NCBI RefSeq assembly: GCF_963169125.1
Contig: NC_084796.1
Location: 91,682,888-91,746,887, forward strand
DNA from: Humulus lupulus
Lineage: Eukaryota; Streptophyta; Magnoliopsida; Rosales; Cannabaceae
Direction: 5' to 3'
DNA length: 64,000 nt
Under the pieces are notes generated by a model, which saw nothing but the letters and a program-made list of their open reading frames with translations, made no database searches and was not told the origin of the DNA. The position numbers were made by a program, and so were the translations under genes. Below are positions 29,781 to 41,540 of this stretch, piece after piece (position 1 is the stretch's first letter; every line of letters begins with the position of its first letter).

Positions 29781-31674
29781 AGTTAAGCAAATCCATAATT
29801 TCAATGAAGATGATGATGATGGGGAATACATTAGAAATGATATTAGAGACGGAATATGGGTAGATTGTGAATCCACCAAGAAAAGAAAAAGGAAAAAAAA
29901 TGTGTCCAGTGAGTAATGTATTCATTTTTATGTTAAATGTGTATTTATTTATGTCATAATTGTAACGTTAATTCTTGTTTATGTGCAGATGACAAATTCT
30001 GAAGGGGAGAACACACCAAATAGGCGAGGCCCAACAAAGAAGAACAATATCAATAATGAAAAAGCTAAGGGAATAAAGAGAAATATTAAGTTTAATGATA
30101 AAGGTCAACCTATAGGGAAAGCATATAGCGAGATGCAATCGTACCTTGGAGTTAAAATTAGGAGAACAGTCTCTCTCAATTATAAGGATTGGAGACAAGT
30201 CCCACAAGAATTGAAGAATAGAATATGGGAGGATGTATATGTAAGAAAATATTTTAATTACTTTAATATATTGAACATTTTCATGAATTACTTTGGATTT
30301 CATTAATCATTTTCTTTCTATTTTAGGGTGGCTTTAACATTCCAGAAAATTTGAAACCAGAAAATTAAATGTGCAGGAAGAATGATGAGAGATTTTAAGA
30401 CCAACATCACTAGTGACTACATCTACCCTTTGGCAAAAGACAGTCTGATAGATGAACTCCAAATCCTTCCTAAGAAATATCAAGAAATTGACCTAGAAGA
30501 TTGGAGGACCTTTGTTAGCCACCGTTTATCTCTTGAGTTTATGGTACTATTATGTATATCTATTACGTATATGATTTATTAGTTTTGAAATATTAATAAT
30601 TGCTTAAAAACTTGTCGTTACTTATTTTATGTAGGCTTTGTGGGAAGCACAATGTGAAAGAGCTCTCAAATATACTTCGAGGCATCGTACATCTCGTAGA
30701 GGGCTTGCCAATGTTAGAGAGGACTTGGTAAGTAATTCACATCACTATTTTACAACTGTCAACCTGTTATGAAGAATATTACACTCACCAACTTTAATTA
30801 ATTATTGTATGTTGTAGAAAAATGAACTAGGTGTGGCAGATGTAGAATGGTACCAAGTTTGGATAAGAACACGAGAAAAGAAGAAGGTTCTTGTCACAGA
30901 TTTGGACAAACAAATTGAAGCAAGAATTGTAAGTGGTTTCAAGCAAGTATTTTAAAGTAATGTAGGAATGATAAAGTTCTTATAAGTCACTAATATAAGT
31001 GATCACTGGTTTGTTTGACATAATGAGCTGAAAGAAAAAGTTAGTAGTGGAGAAATCATTGCAAAGGGTTGGAATGACATATTAACGCAAGCTTTAGGAA
31101 CACCTGAGCACCCAGGCCATGTTAGAGCACTTGGGTATGATATTATTTTTTATTTGTTGCATTTAACTTCATTCTACGATATTTTAGTTTTTAAATAAAT
31201 TTGGTTGATTATTATAGGTCATTTGCGAAGATTTTGTCCGTCTTTGGAAGAAAACCAAAAATAGCAACAGAAATGGCTGATGTTGTTAGTAAGAAAGATG
31301 CAGAAATTGTGAGACTTGGAGCAGAACTTAAAGCTTTAGAGGACGAAAGAGCTAAACAAGCAGGTGGGATAGATGATATGGATGAACACGACAACGATGA
31401 CGAGCAGAATGATGAAGAATATCACACACCGTACATGCAGGATGACACACAGTACGTGCAGAATGACGAAGAATATCACACACTATACATGCAGGATGTG
31501 TTACTTTGTTCAGATAATATTCATAATGTGGTGGCAGAGGGTGTTATCATTGATGGGGTGGGTCCACTGACTATTCATGGTGTTCAACTGACAGACAAAT
31601 ACGCGAGGGTGAGAGTCACCAAAATGTTACAAGAGGATGCTGAAACTGAAGTAGAATGTCCCCTTTCTACTTAG
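29728..31674 (+). CDS. CACTA-1 Transposase_24-like multi-exon gene, probably damaged
   Basis: Pieces in order are: acidic and basic leader (29728-29908); 29983-30240 with RRTVSLNYKDWRQVP; 30380-30543 with NITSDYIYPLAKDSL and LEDWRTFVSHRLS; 30634-30728 with ALWEAQCERALKYTSRHRTS; 30819-30929 with NELGVADVEWYQVWIRTREK; about 31024-31134 with GEIIAKGWNDILTQALGTPE; and 31219-31674 with a C-terminal coiled coil and acidic repeats. GT/AG borders separate most pieces. The pattern fits the plant 'Ptta/En/Spm' domain (Transposase_24), the non-catalytic protein of CACTA elements. The join at 29908/29989 runs into a stop, so the true start may be 29983. The terminal TAG lies in the first right-hand subterminal repeat. 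Confidence 0.7.
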
Positions 31675-31925
31675 GTTTTTAGGTAAAAATCGAAGTGGAA
31701 AGTGCCCATTTTACTTCGATTATTACCTAAAAACCGAGGTAGAAAGTGCCCAGGATGGATGCGTGCCCCACTTTCTACTTCAGTTATTATGTAAAAACTG
31801 AAGTAGAAACTGGGGATTCTACTTCGGTTTTTAACTACTTTTTACTTCTATCCGAACTACTGCGGTTGCGAATTTTAGCGAAAACTGAAGTAAATCAAGC
31901 TAAAAAACCGAAGTAAAATCCCATT
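31660..31925. repeat. CACTA-1 right subterminal palindromes
   Basis: Diverged copies of the left-end palindrome occur near 31668, 31712, 31775, 31820 and 31890, with the same gtagaaagtgcc spacers, ending in the terminal inverted repeat at 31937. Confidence 0.82.
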
Positions 31926-33190
31926 TTTCTTGAAGTGATATGAACACTCGACTAATTAGCGGGACTTGGCAATTGACGAAATCGCCCTTGGTGGCACTTG
32001 AATGTTTGCGTAGGCCTAAGGAGCGTTTTAGTCTTTTTATTAGGATTGGGTATACAATTAGTGGCTTGCGAAAACACTGGAACTAAGAAAAGAACAAGGT
32101 AAAACCTCTCAAGTCTCTCTCTCCTTCGGTTCTCACCTCCTCTCTTTATGGTGCTTGGTGTTTGCAGAATTTTTAATGGATTTTAGGCTAGAAATTCAAG
32201 GGTTCAAGGCTAAAACTTGGGAGGCTACAAGCTTGGAACTCAGGGAATTAGTTTAGAGGCTTAGTTAAGTTCAAAGGTTTTCAACGAGACTCGTGTTAGA
32301 GAACTGTGCTCGGGATTGCTGTGTTCAAATAGCTTGGGACACAGGTAATAAAACTATTGTACCCGTAGAGCAGGGCGTGGCCCTATTGTTTTCATTGCAG
32401 GGCGTGGCCCTATTGATTGAATTGCAGGGTGTAGCCCTAGTTTTTAAGTTTAGTGTATGTTAAATTATCTGTTATTACATTATGTGATGCATATTTGTGT
32501 GTGAACAACAAAGGCCCGGAACAGCGAAAGCCGGGAATAAAATAGGCTGAGAACGGAGGGAGTCATGTATGGCAAGGCGCCAGGATCGGTATTAAGCACG
32601 CAGAGTGCATGACGTTAGGGTGAGACCCTCCTAGGATGCTGGAGACATCCTCTCGATGAAGACCGTGAACCCAGGGCCTTGTAAACGCTTGGGACGGCAT
32701 GGTCGCTATGTGTTTAGTCTGTTGGCTGCTTTGTTATATGTTGTTGATATATATGCATATGTTATTTGTTTTGTGATAAGTTTTCTTGTTGGGCATTGGC
32801 TCACGGGTGCTCTATAGTGTAGGTAAGGGCAAGGGTAAAGACAACCAGCCATGAGTATGGAGAGTGTGGAGCGACGAGTACATGTTCGGCCTGCCCGGCC
32901 GCTACAACTAGGGTTATTTTTGGGATAGTGTACTGTAATAGTTTATTTGTCGCCTAAGTCGACCTTAGAAGTATTTTAAAATGTAAAGTATTTTGTAAAC
33001 AGTATTTTGGGATCCCAAATGTTTAACTCCTTATATTTCCAATGAATGACCACATTTTTATATTTAATGCCTTTAAATGATTTTCGTTATAATTTTAGCT
33101 ACGCTTTTAACCAAAAACCTCGATTAGCGAGCTAATGGAAAAATTTAAACTCACTTAGTAATGACTCTAAGGAAGTAGGGCATTACGACT

Positions 33191-33203
33191 TGGTATCAGA
33201 GTG
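33191..33203 (+). other. E3 primer binding site
   Basis: TGGTATCAGAGTG follows the LTR end by three bases and matches the initiator tRNA-Met site apart from its last bases. Confidence 0.85.
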
Positions 33204-33517
33204 AGCCAAGGTTTATGGTTCCTGGAGATCGACTGAACATGTACGCTTGCTGCCAGTGATCGACTGACTCAGGGTTTGTTGGTAATTATTGAATTATATG
33301 CTTGATTGTTTGTTAAAATGCCCTGTTTGGCTGAGTATTTTAATAGAGCATGATGAATAAGTTGACATATGCTAGGGCATGGCCCCTAGATTGTTGTATG
33401 TTATTTGTGATATGTGGATTTGTTGGTTGTGATTGGTTTATGTGAATTGGGAGGTGGTTTTGGATGTTGTTATCATGCCTGATGAGCGGCGTCATTGATT
33501 GCAGGCATATTGTTGTG
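33204..33517 (+). other. E3 leader
   Basis: T-rich untranslated sequence between the primer binding site and the apparent gag ATG at 33518; nothing else seen. Confidence 0.5.
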
Positions 33518-34600
33518 ATGCCATGACGATCAATCAGACTCCGTGGAAATAGGGCCGAGAATGAAAACTAGGGTTAGGACCCTCCACCTGCCCCACCGAA
33601 TTGGCAACAGTTATTTGCCTAGATGGAAGCTAGACTTCACCGAACAGAAAAAGAGCTTCGACTATTAAGGCAACAGGCCCCTCCTCAGGGCATTGGGTTG
33701 CAGGTTCCACAGGCTGTGGCACTAGTGCTAGCCCAGCCAACTGTGGAAAATAGATGGGAACCTTTGTATGAAACGTTAAGGAAGCAGCATCCTCCCACCT
33801 TTGAGGGTGGACCAGACCCACTGCGAGCAGAGCAGTGGATGAACATGATTTTGAGAGGGTGGAAGGGAATGAGAGGGTAGCTTGTGCTAGCTACATGTTA
33901 AGAGAAGACGCCCGTATTTGGTGGGATGTTGTGTAGTGGACAAGAAATGTTGTAGTTATGACCTCGGAAGAGTTCAAAAACATTTTTAATGAGAAGTATT
34001 ACAGTGTCGCAGTCCGAGCTACGAAGGTTGATGAGTTTACCAACCTGACTCATATTCGAATGACGGCAACTGAGTATGCTCTGAAGTTTGACCAGTTAGC
34101 GAAGTTCGCTCCGAATCTGGTGCCGATTGACATGGCATAGAGAGATTGGTTTGTGCGAGGATTGAATGTCATGATCGCCCGTGACGTCAAAATAACTTTT
34201 GATCCGGGAACTACCACCTATGCACAAGTAGTGGACAAGACCCTTACTGTTGAGGGGGTCGAGTATCAAATATGGAGAGAGGGCACTGCTAGGCACAATG
34301 CTCAGAGGAGGGTGCCTCCTTTTACTGGATCTAGTCAGATTAGTGGCTCCAATGAGCAGAAGAGAAGGGCCCCAGACTCTTTTGTTCCTCCTGGCTTAGA
34401 TAGGAGGGCATGGAGTGTTTTCAGTGGCCGTCAAGTCAGAGGAGAAAACTTGAGGAATTTCCCAGTGTGTCCATGATGCAGACGATGACATTAGGAAGAA
34501 TGTAGGATCAGAGCCTACTTTACTTATGGGAGCATCAGTCAACTAAGGAAGGATTGCCCACAAGCTAGAAAGGAAGAGCCGAAATAGAGCGATAGTCTTG
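33518..34600 (+). pseudogene. E3 gag, broken
   Basis: The ATG at 33518 is followed within two codons by TGA, most simply a CGA to TGA change. Downstream pieces include MEARLHRTEKELRLLRQQ (coiled coil, 33623-), FEGGPDPLRAEQWM (33800-), MTSEEFKNIFNEKYYSV (33958-) and the retrotransposon gag segment to 34476. The zinc-knuckle region (34470-34560) is scrambled by stops, though RKDCPQ remains. The protein would form the particle. Confidence 0.8.
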
Positions 34601-34619
34601 CTCCTGCCAGAGTATTTAC

Positions 34620-36600
34620 CTTGACCTAGACAAAGGCTGAGGCTAGCCCCTCGGTCGTGACAAGTCAAATTTCTAGTGCTGATTCTTTTTTTACAACATT
34701 GATTGATCCAAGGGCTACCTATTCATTAGCTTCTGCAAGAGTTATAGATCAGCTGTATAGACCTAGTGATTTGTATGCTAGTGGGTTTCAGACTTTGTTG
34801 CCAACTGGGGAAATGGTATTCTCTAGGAGATGAGTTAGAGCATTGTCGATAGGGATAGACAGTAGGGAGTTGTCTGTTAATCTAATTGAGTTAGCAATGG
34901 ATGACTTCGATATGATCCTAGGGATGGATTGGTTATCAAAGTATGGGGCGACGATAGACTGCAAGCGCAGGATGGTGACTTTTGAACCGGAAGGGGAGGT
35001 ACCATTTGTATTCGTGGGGACGGTGAGTGGACCGCGAGTACCTATGATTTCAGCATTGAAGGCTAAAGACCTAATGGAAGATTGTTTCATAGGATTCCTA
35101 GCAAACATTGTGGATACCTCTAGAGTTATCTCAGTTGGGCCGAGTGAGACCAGGCTGGTATGTGAGTTTCCAGATTTGTTCTTTGTAGATTTTCCAAGAT
35201 TGCCGCCACACCGTGAGATCAAGTTTGTTATAGAGTTGGCTCCAGGGGCAGAGCCAGTATATAGGACACCTTATAGAATGGCTCTGGCAGAGTTGAAGGA
35301 ACTGAAGATTCAGTTACAAGAGTTACTGGATTTGGGATTCATTAGACTGTGTTTTTCGCCATGTGGTTTTCTAGTGTTGTTTGTTAAGAAGAGGGATGGA
35401 TCCTTAAGGATATGTATTGACTACAAGGAGCTGAAAAAGGTAATTATTAAGAGCATGTACCCACTACCCAGGATCGACGACTTGTTTGATCAGCTACAAG
35501 GGAAGGCAGTGTTCTCTAAGATCGATCTCCAGTCAGGTTACCATCAGTTAAGGATTAAAGAGGAGGACATACAAAAAAACCATTTTCTGCACGAGTTATG
35601 GACATTATGAATTCTTGGTTATGTCCTTTGGATTAACCAACGCCCCGCATCCTTTATGGACTCGATGAATAGGTTCTTCAAGGACTATCTGGAAAATTTT
35701 GTGGTCACATTCATTGATGACATACTAGTGTACTTTGAGACAGAGACAAAGCATGAGAAACATATACCTCTAGTATTACAGCGGTTGAGAAAGCATAGGT
35801 TATATACTAAGTTCAGCAATTGTGAGTTTTGGCTACCGCAAGTAACATTTCTGGGTCATGTTGTCAGTAAGGAGGGGATTCTAGTTGACCCAAGCAAGAT
35901 TGAAGCAGTGAGAGATTGGCCTAGGCCGAGTATTGTACCAAAGGCTAGGAGCTTTTTGGGATTGACAGGGTACTATCGACGGTTCGTTGAGGGATTCTCT
36001 AGAATAGCCACACCATTGACCGAATTGATGCCTAAGAAGACTAAGTATGTATGGACAGACAGGTGTGAGTATAGTTTCAAGGAATTGAAGTGGCGACTAA
36101 TCACCGCTCCCGTATTAAGTTTATCGTCAGACAGTGAGAAGTTTGTAGTCAATTGTGATGCTTCTAGACAGGGTTTGGGATGTGTTCTAATTCAAGAAGG
36201 AAAGGTAATAGCCTATGTATCAAGACAGTGAAAGGAATACAAACATAGGTATCCCACACATGATTTGGAATTGGTGGCGGTAGTATTTGCACTTAAGGTT
36301 TGGAGACATTATTTGTATGCTGAGAAGTGTGAAATATACACCGACCATATGAGTTTGAAGTACTTCTTTACTTAGAAGGATCGGAATATGCGCCAGAGAC
36401 GTCAGCTGGAATTAGTAAAGGATTATGATTGTGATATTCTATATTACCCTGGGAAGGCCAATGTAGTGGCCGACACGCTGAGTCGGAAGGGCCCAGCACA
36501 GTTGCTCAGTTCGAGGCAGATATTAGATAAGTTAGCTGAAGAGATGAATAAAGCGGGTATAGAGTTGAAAGTTGGTGAGTTAGCCAACATCACTCTTTAG
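34620..36600 (+). pseudogene. E3 protease, reverse transcriptase and RNase H, broken
   Basis: The protease active site, normally DSGATHS, reads DPRATYS near 34706-34730, so the catalytic context is lost; a stop follows at about 34831. [17 protein letters not shown] (34900-) and RT to [15 protein letters not shown] are in one frame (34843-35610). A frameshift follows near 35575. RT continues at 35656 with FIDDILVYF, the YVDD-equivalent. Ty3 RNase H follows ([15 protein letters not shown], about 36145-36190), with stops at 36231 and 36374. It ends near NVVADTLSRKG (36460-36490). Confidence 0.86.
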
Positions 36601-36603
36601 TCT

Positions 36604-38012
36604 ATGCTCCTTGAGAGGATCAAGGAAGAACAGGGGGAGGATCATCAGTTGAGAGAGCACAAAGAGAGCGTTTTAGCCAGAGTGGCTAAGGACTTCTCTA
36701 TTTCGGTGATGAGACTACTGACTCATAAAGGTCAGATTTGCGTTCCGATGGATTCTGGTATTCATCGAGAGATCATGGATGAATCTCATACCACTCCATA
36801 CTCTTTACATTCAGGTACAACAAAGATGTACCAAGATTTAAGAGCTCTGTATTGGTGACCAGGAATGAAGAAGGATGTGGTAGATTATGTAGCAAAGTGT
36901 TTAACTTGTCAGCAGGTAAAGGCTGAACATCAGAGGCTAGCAAGATTACTGCAACCTATAGGGATTCCAGAGTGGAAATGGGAGGATAACACCATGGATT
37001 TTGTGGTTGGATTACCGGAGACCGTGGGACAACATGATTTCGTGTGAGTGATTGTGGATAGGTATACCAAATTCGCCCACTTTTTACCTGTTAGGAAAAC
37101 TTATACTTTTGAGTATTATGCTGAATCGTATGTGAAGGAAATTGTGCGACAACATGGGGCTTCAAGGTCGATAGTATCCGACAGGGACCACATCTTCACT
37201 TCCAAGTTTTGGGAGAGCATGTAGAAGGCTATGGGCGCACATTTGCAGTTTAGTACTGCTTATCATTCTCAGACGGATGGATAGTCTTAGAGGACGATTC
37301 AAATACTGGAGGATATGTTAAAGCCTGTGTGGTGGACTTTGGGGGATCTTGAAGTAAGTATCTCCCTTTGATTGAGTTTTCATACAATAACAGTTATCAA
37401 TTGACTATCGGAGTGGCTCCGTATGAAATGTTATATGGGAGGAAGTGTAGATCACCTATCCATTGGGATGAGATGAGTGAGAGAAGGTATCTTGGTCCTG
37501 AGATTGTTCAGAGGACCAATGAGGCAAATGAAAAGATTAGAGCTCGAATTCTCGTCTCCTAGAGTCACCAGAAGAGTTACTCAGACTTGAGACGTAGGAG
37601 CGTAGAGTTTAAAGTCGGTGACCATGTATTTCTCAGAGTTTCTCCCATAAGAAGAGTGAAACAGTTTGGTGTACAGGGCAAGCAAAGCCTTAGGTTTGTT
37701 GGACTCTTTGAGATTCTAGAACGGGTTGGACAAGTAGCTTACAAATTGTCGATGCCTCCAGCTCTGTTAGGGGTTCATGATGCGTTTCACATATCCATGC
37801 TCCAGAAGTATGTATCAGATTCCACACATGTGCTGAGTTATGAGAACTTGGAGTTGGGTCAATATTTGTCATATGAGGAGAAGCCAATTTATATTCTCGA
37901 CCGAAAGGATAAAGTCTTGTGGAGCAAGACCATGGCCTTAGTAAAAGTGTTGTGGAGGAACAGCAAATTTGAAGGGGCGACTTGGGAACTTGAGATAGAT
38001 ATGCGATATTGA
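36604..38012 (+). pseudogene. E3 integrase and chromodomain, broken
   Basis: Integrase zinc binding is marked by KCLTCQQVKAEHQ (36895-36930). The core shows DNTMDFVVGLPE (first Asp), VSDRD near 37176 (second Asp) and HSQTDG near 37270, after which two stops replace the residues around the catalytic Glu. A further stop lies at about 37046. The last part (37587-38012) has ILDRKDKVLWSKTMALVKVL, then WRNSKFEGATWELEIDM, the degenerate chromodomain that targets chromovirus integrase to chromatin. The TGA stop overlaps the start of the 3' LTR at 38010. Confidence 0.86.
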
Positions 38013-39367
38013 TATCCCGAATTTGCTAATAAGGCTTAGGGCCTTGATTAGCGTGTCGGGAGGGAAATAACTGATTTAATTATGTTATTATATGATTTTT
38101 GTAATTATGGGATAAGGAATGCATATTTAGGTGAATTAAATATGCATGTGGGCCCCATTTGGTTATAAGGGGCATATTTATAAGTTCAGCCCATTGAGGG
38201 CATAAATGCAATATTTGTGTATAATGTAGGTGATACCACAATTGAGTGGTGATATATTTGTGATGCATGATCCGAGACGATCCTATGGAGCAGTTTATCT
38301 AGAAAGTCACAACGGGGTCAAATACCTGGCTCGGGAGGAGCCTAGGGGTACTTTGACAACGTTTTATGTGTTCGAGAAATATTGAGTAACAGGTAGTAAT
38401 TTAATAAATTATTTAGACATGTTGGGATTAAATGGAAATTTATAGGAACACTCAAGGAATTAGCGGGACTTGGCAATTGACGAAATTGCACTTAGTGGCA
38501 CTTGAAGGTTTGTGTAGACTTAAGGGGCATTTTATTAGGATTGGGTATACAATTAGTGGCTTGCGAAAAAACTGCAACTAAGAAAAGAACAAGGTAGAAA
38601 CTCTCAAGTCTCTCTCTCCTTCGCTTCTCACCTTCTCTCTTTATGGTGCTTGGTGTTTGAAGAATTTTTGAAGGATTTTAGGCCACAAATTCAAGGTTCA
38701 AGGATGAAACTTGGGAGGCTAGATGCTTGGAACTCAGGGAATTAGTTTGGAGGCTTAGTTAATTTCAAAGGTTTTCAATGAGGTTCTTGTTAGAGAACTG
38801 TGCTCGGGATTGCGGTGTTGAAATAGCTTGGGTCACAGGTAATAAAACTATTGTACCCGTAAAGCAGGGCGTGGCCCTATTGTTTGTATTGCAGGGCGTG
38901 GCCATATTGATTGAATTGTAGGGTGTAGCCCTAGTGTTTCAGTTTAATGTATGTTAAATTATCTGCTATTACATTATGTGATGCATATTTGTGAGTGAGT
39001 GGCGAAGGCTGGGAACGACAAAGGCCGAGAACTGTATGGAGAGCATAGAGCGACAGGTACATGTTCGGCCTAACTAGCCTCTACGGCTAGGGTTATATTT
39101 TGGAAAATTTACTGTAATAGTTGATTTGTCGCCTAAATCAACCTTAAATGTATTTTGAGATGTAAAGTATTTTCTGAACAATATTTTGGGATCCCAAATG
39201 TTAAACTCTTTATGTCTCCAATGAATGACCACATTTTTATATTAAATTCATTTAAATGATTTTTCGTTACAATTTTAGCTAAACTTTTATCCTAAAACCT
39301 CGATTAGCGAACTAATGGCACGATTTAAAGTCACTTGGTAACGACTCTATGGAAGTAGGGCGTTACG
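38010..39367 (+). repeat. E3 3' LTR
   Basis: 1358 bp, starting TGATATCCCGAATTTGC and ending GGGCGTTACG. It lacks about 300 bp present in the 5' copy (between about 39005 and 39030 here). It preserves the empty CACTA-1 target (TTTATAGGAACACTC near 38439-38453). Confidence 0.9.
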
Positions 39368-40315
39368 GGATGACTTTATAGTTATACCTTCTAATAATAT
39401 AAGACTGTTGTTTTGATAGTTCAATTGTGAATTTCTAGTGGAATAATTCACAGTTAATAAATTAATTAATTGAACTAATATTTATTGAAATTTATCAAAT
39501 TATTGGAGCTTGGAACTATAGGTCTATACTGTCCCCGTACTAGCTCGATAACATAGAGATTGGATTTTTGGTATTAAAATGATAATTAAAAATAATATTA
39601 TTTATGAAATAATATTTAATGGCAAATAAAATTATATTGATATTTTATGAAGTGAAGTTTTTATTGAAAAATAATTTAGTTTTATTTAATTTTGTGGTAT
39701 AATTGTACACTACATAACATAATATGATAATGGCCTAAGAAATAATATTTTATACAGATAAAATACTATAGGGCCCAAAGCCCTATAGTTGGCGCCAACC
39801 ACTGTCCAAATGGGTTGTGGCCAACACATAGGCCCAATGAGATTAGGGCTAGGTCTTCTTTTGATTGTTCTATAATTAGAACATAACATCAAAAGAGAAG
39901 ACTAGAGAAGATGCAATTTCACGTTATTTTCCAAGAGAGAAGAATAGAGAACTTTGTTCTCTCTGTTTCGTGCGAGTGACACTCTTTCATGTGTTGAGAT
40001 TTAAAAGTGTGTTCATGTGTATCCTACCAAATAGCATAGACATCCACCTGTCTCTTTCCCTTTGTGCGAGTCATGGTATGGTAGATGGGGGATTAGGAGG
40101 CTAATATGATATTTGATCTACAAGTGTTCTGAATTTGCATAAAGGTATTTGTAATTTTCTATTTCATTCATATTCATGTCGCATGAGATAGATCCCATTC
40201 TAGTTATTGTTCTTAGAGTGATTCGTTCTTATGATTTAATAATTATTATTATCGCATTTAAATGTTATCCCATCCTTTCGTTGCACTATCAATCACATGA
40301 TGAAAAACAAACAAT

Positions 40316-40328
40316 TGGTACAAGAGCC
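40316..40328 (+). other. Copia-B primer binding site
   Basis: TGGTACAAGAGCC differs from the initiator tRNA-Met site TGGTATCAGAGCC by two bases and stands two bases after the LTR end. Confidence 0.7.
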
Positions 40329-41540
40329 ATGATTGGGATCAAGTGTCATGAATATGTTCTGTGTTTATTTTGAATGTATGAATAGGTAGAGGACATGTTT
40401 TATGAGTGGGCTTAAGGGTTGTTGTTATTGCTACTATATTTTGAATTAATATGTTGAATGGGAATGATCGTTAACTATATGGTTATCTTTGTTCTTTGTT
40501 TTTTCTTCGTTTTTGAAGTAGATTCAATGTACCCCCATAATGTTTAGTTGGATATAGGTTCAATGTAATGCATTAAATTTGTAGATTTTAGAATTTGAGT
40601 TATGTTCTTGAAGGAGATGTTATTCAATAGGATTGAATATCATCAAAGTTGTTTTGTATTTTTTTTACTGATTATTGTAATCGAATAAAAAAATATATGT
40701 ATTAATCGCATGAGAGCCTAGGCGCTCGACCCCACACCTAGGCGACCAAGCATGCTTTCTTCACCCAGTATGCTGCCAGTCTAGAGTGCCTATGCAGTCG
40801 CTCCCAGCGCCTAGGTGCCCATAAACCTAGATTTGTTCAACAGAAGGAGCTTTGTTTCATTTTTTTAATATAATTAATATGATTAATTATTTAATTAAAT
40901 TAAAAATATATTTTAATATTTGATATTAAGATACATTTTAGCAACAATATTGAATATTCTCCTCCTTTAAATTAGGGGAGTTGGTGATGGTTACCAAATT
41001 TGAATAAAATGATTATTTTATTAATTAATTAATTTTTAAATTATTAATATTAATAAAAAATTTAACTAATGTAATAATTACCAATTAAATTATTAATTGA
41101 TTATTTTATGAAACAAGCCATTTATGTCTTAATTCAAAATTAAGAAAGTGAATTATTTATTTTTCTTAATTTTATTATTCAGAACATTTGACTATTAAAT
41201 TATTCAAATACATTGTTTATGAAACAAGATCATTAGTTTTCATTTCTTAATAAAAAATATTGAAATTATTTTAATCAAATATTGGTTTAAGAAACCACTA
41301 GCAAAATTAATAATTAATTTTCATTCAGAGAAATAAATTTTTTTGAAAACAATCATTGGAGTCAAAATTTAGTTTATCGAAGCTAATTATTTATTAAATA
41401 AATATAATTTGAGTAATTCTAATCCCACTAATTGTAATTATCATAATAGTTTAAGAAACTATTTATTATAAATAAGATAAATTAGAAATATTTTCCCCAT
41501 TAAATAATCATACTTTTAGAAACTATCAATTATTTATTTA
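40329..41540 (+). other. Copia-B leader, AT-rich with a GC-rich block
   Basis: This is noncoding sequence after the primer binding site. A GC-rich block at about 40725-40850 repeats GCCTAGGCGC-like words. It lies about 410-530 bp from the primer binding site, similar to the Copia-1 tract. From 40880 the sequence is very AT-rich. It ends abruptly at about 41541, where T2 gag begins; no Copia-B gag is seen. Confidence 0.6.

Larger units (their letters stand above)
28190..31937 (+). mobile_element. CACTA-1: En/Spm-type DNA transposon, 3748 bp
   Basis: The left end begins CACTACTAGAAATATAGG and the inverted right end CACTTCAAGAAAAATGGG; the terminal inverted repeats agree at 24 of 28 positions. 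A 3-bp duplication, ata, flanks it (28187-28189 and 31938-31940). The right LTR of E3 shows the unoccupied site near 38437-38450. Subterminal palindromes and a Transposase_24-like gene fill it. No DDE transposase (TNPD/Transposase_21 type) is present, so it probably cannot move by itself. Confidence 0.93.
27741..33187 (+). repeat. E3 5' LTR, interrupted by CACTA-1
   Basis: LTR sequence is at 27741-28189 and 31938-33187, about 1.7 kb without the transposon and its 3-bp duplication. It matches 38010-39367 apart from about 300 bp (about 32560-32865) missing from the right copy. Three 27-28-bp units with GGGCGTGGCCC lie at 32370-32440. Confidence 0.88.
27741..39367 (+). mobile_element. E3: degraded chromovirus (Tekay-like Ty3)
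   Basis: The left LTR is at 27741-33187 (holding CACTA-1) and the right LTR at 38010-39367, with a primer binding site at 33191. Gag, protease, RT, RNase H, integrase and a C-terminal chromodomain-like segment follow in that order on the plus strand. RT before integrase plus the chromodomain makes it a chromovirus. LTR starts TGTAGCGTCCC/TGATATCCC and the initiator tRNA-Met site suit the Tekay group. The flanks tgatg (27736-27740) and ggatg (39368-39372) are an imperfect target duplication. All domains carry stops or frameshifts. Confidence 0.88.
26964..40313 (+). repeat. Copia-B LTR, split by E3
   Basis: The left part is 26964-27740 (777 bp, starting TGTGATTTTTTCCC after the purine tract). 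The right part is 39373-40313 (941 bp, ending AAACAAACA two bases before a primer binding site). Together they give an LTR of about 1.72 kb. E3 lies between them with a near-matching target duplication (tgatg/ggatg), so the two parts were once contiguous. Confidence 0.65.
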
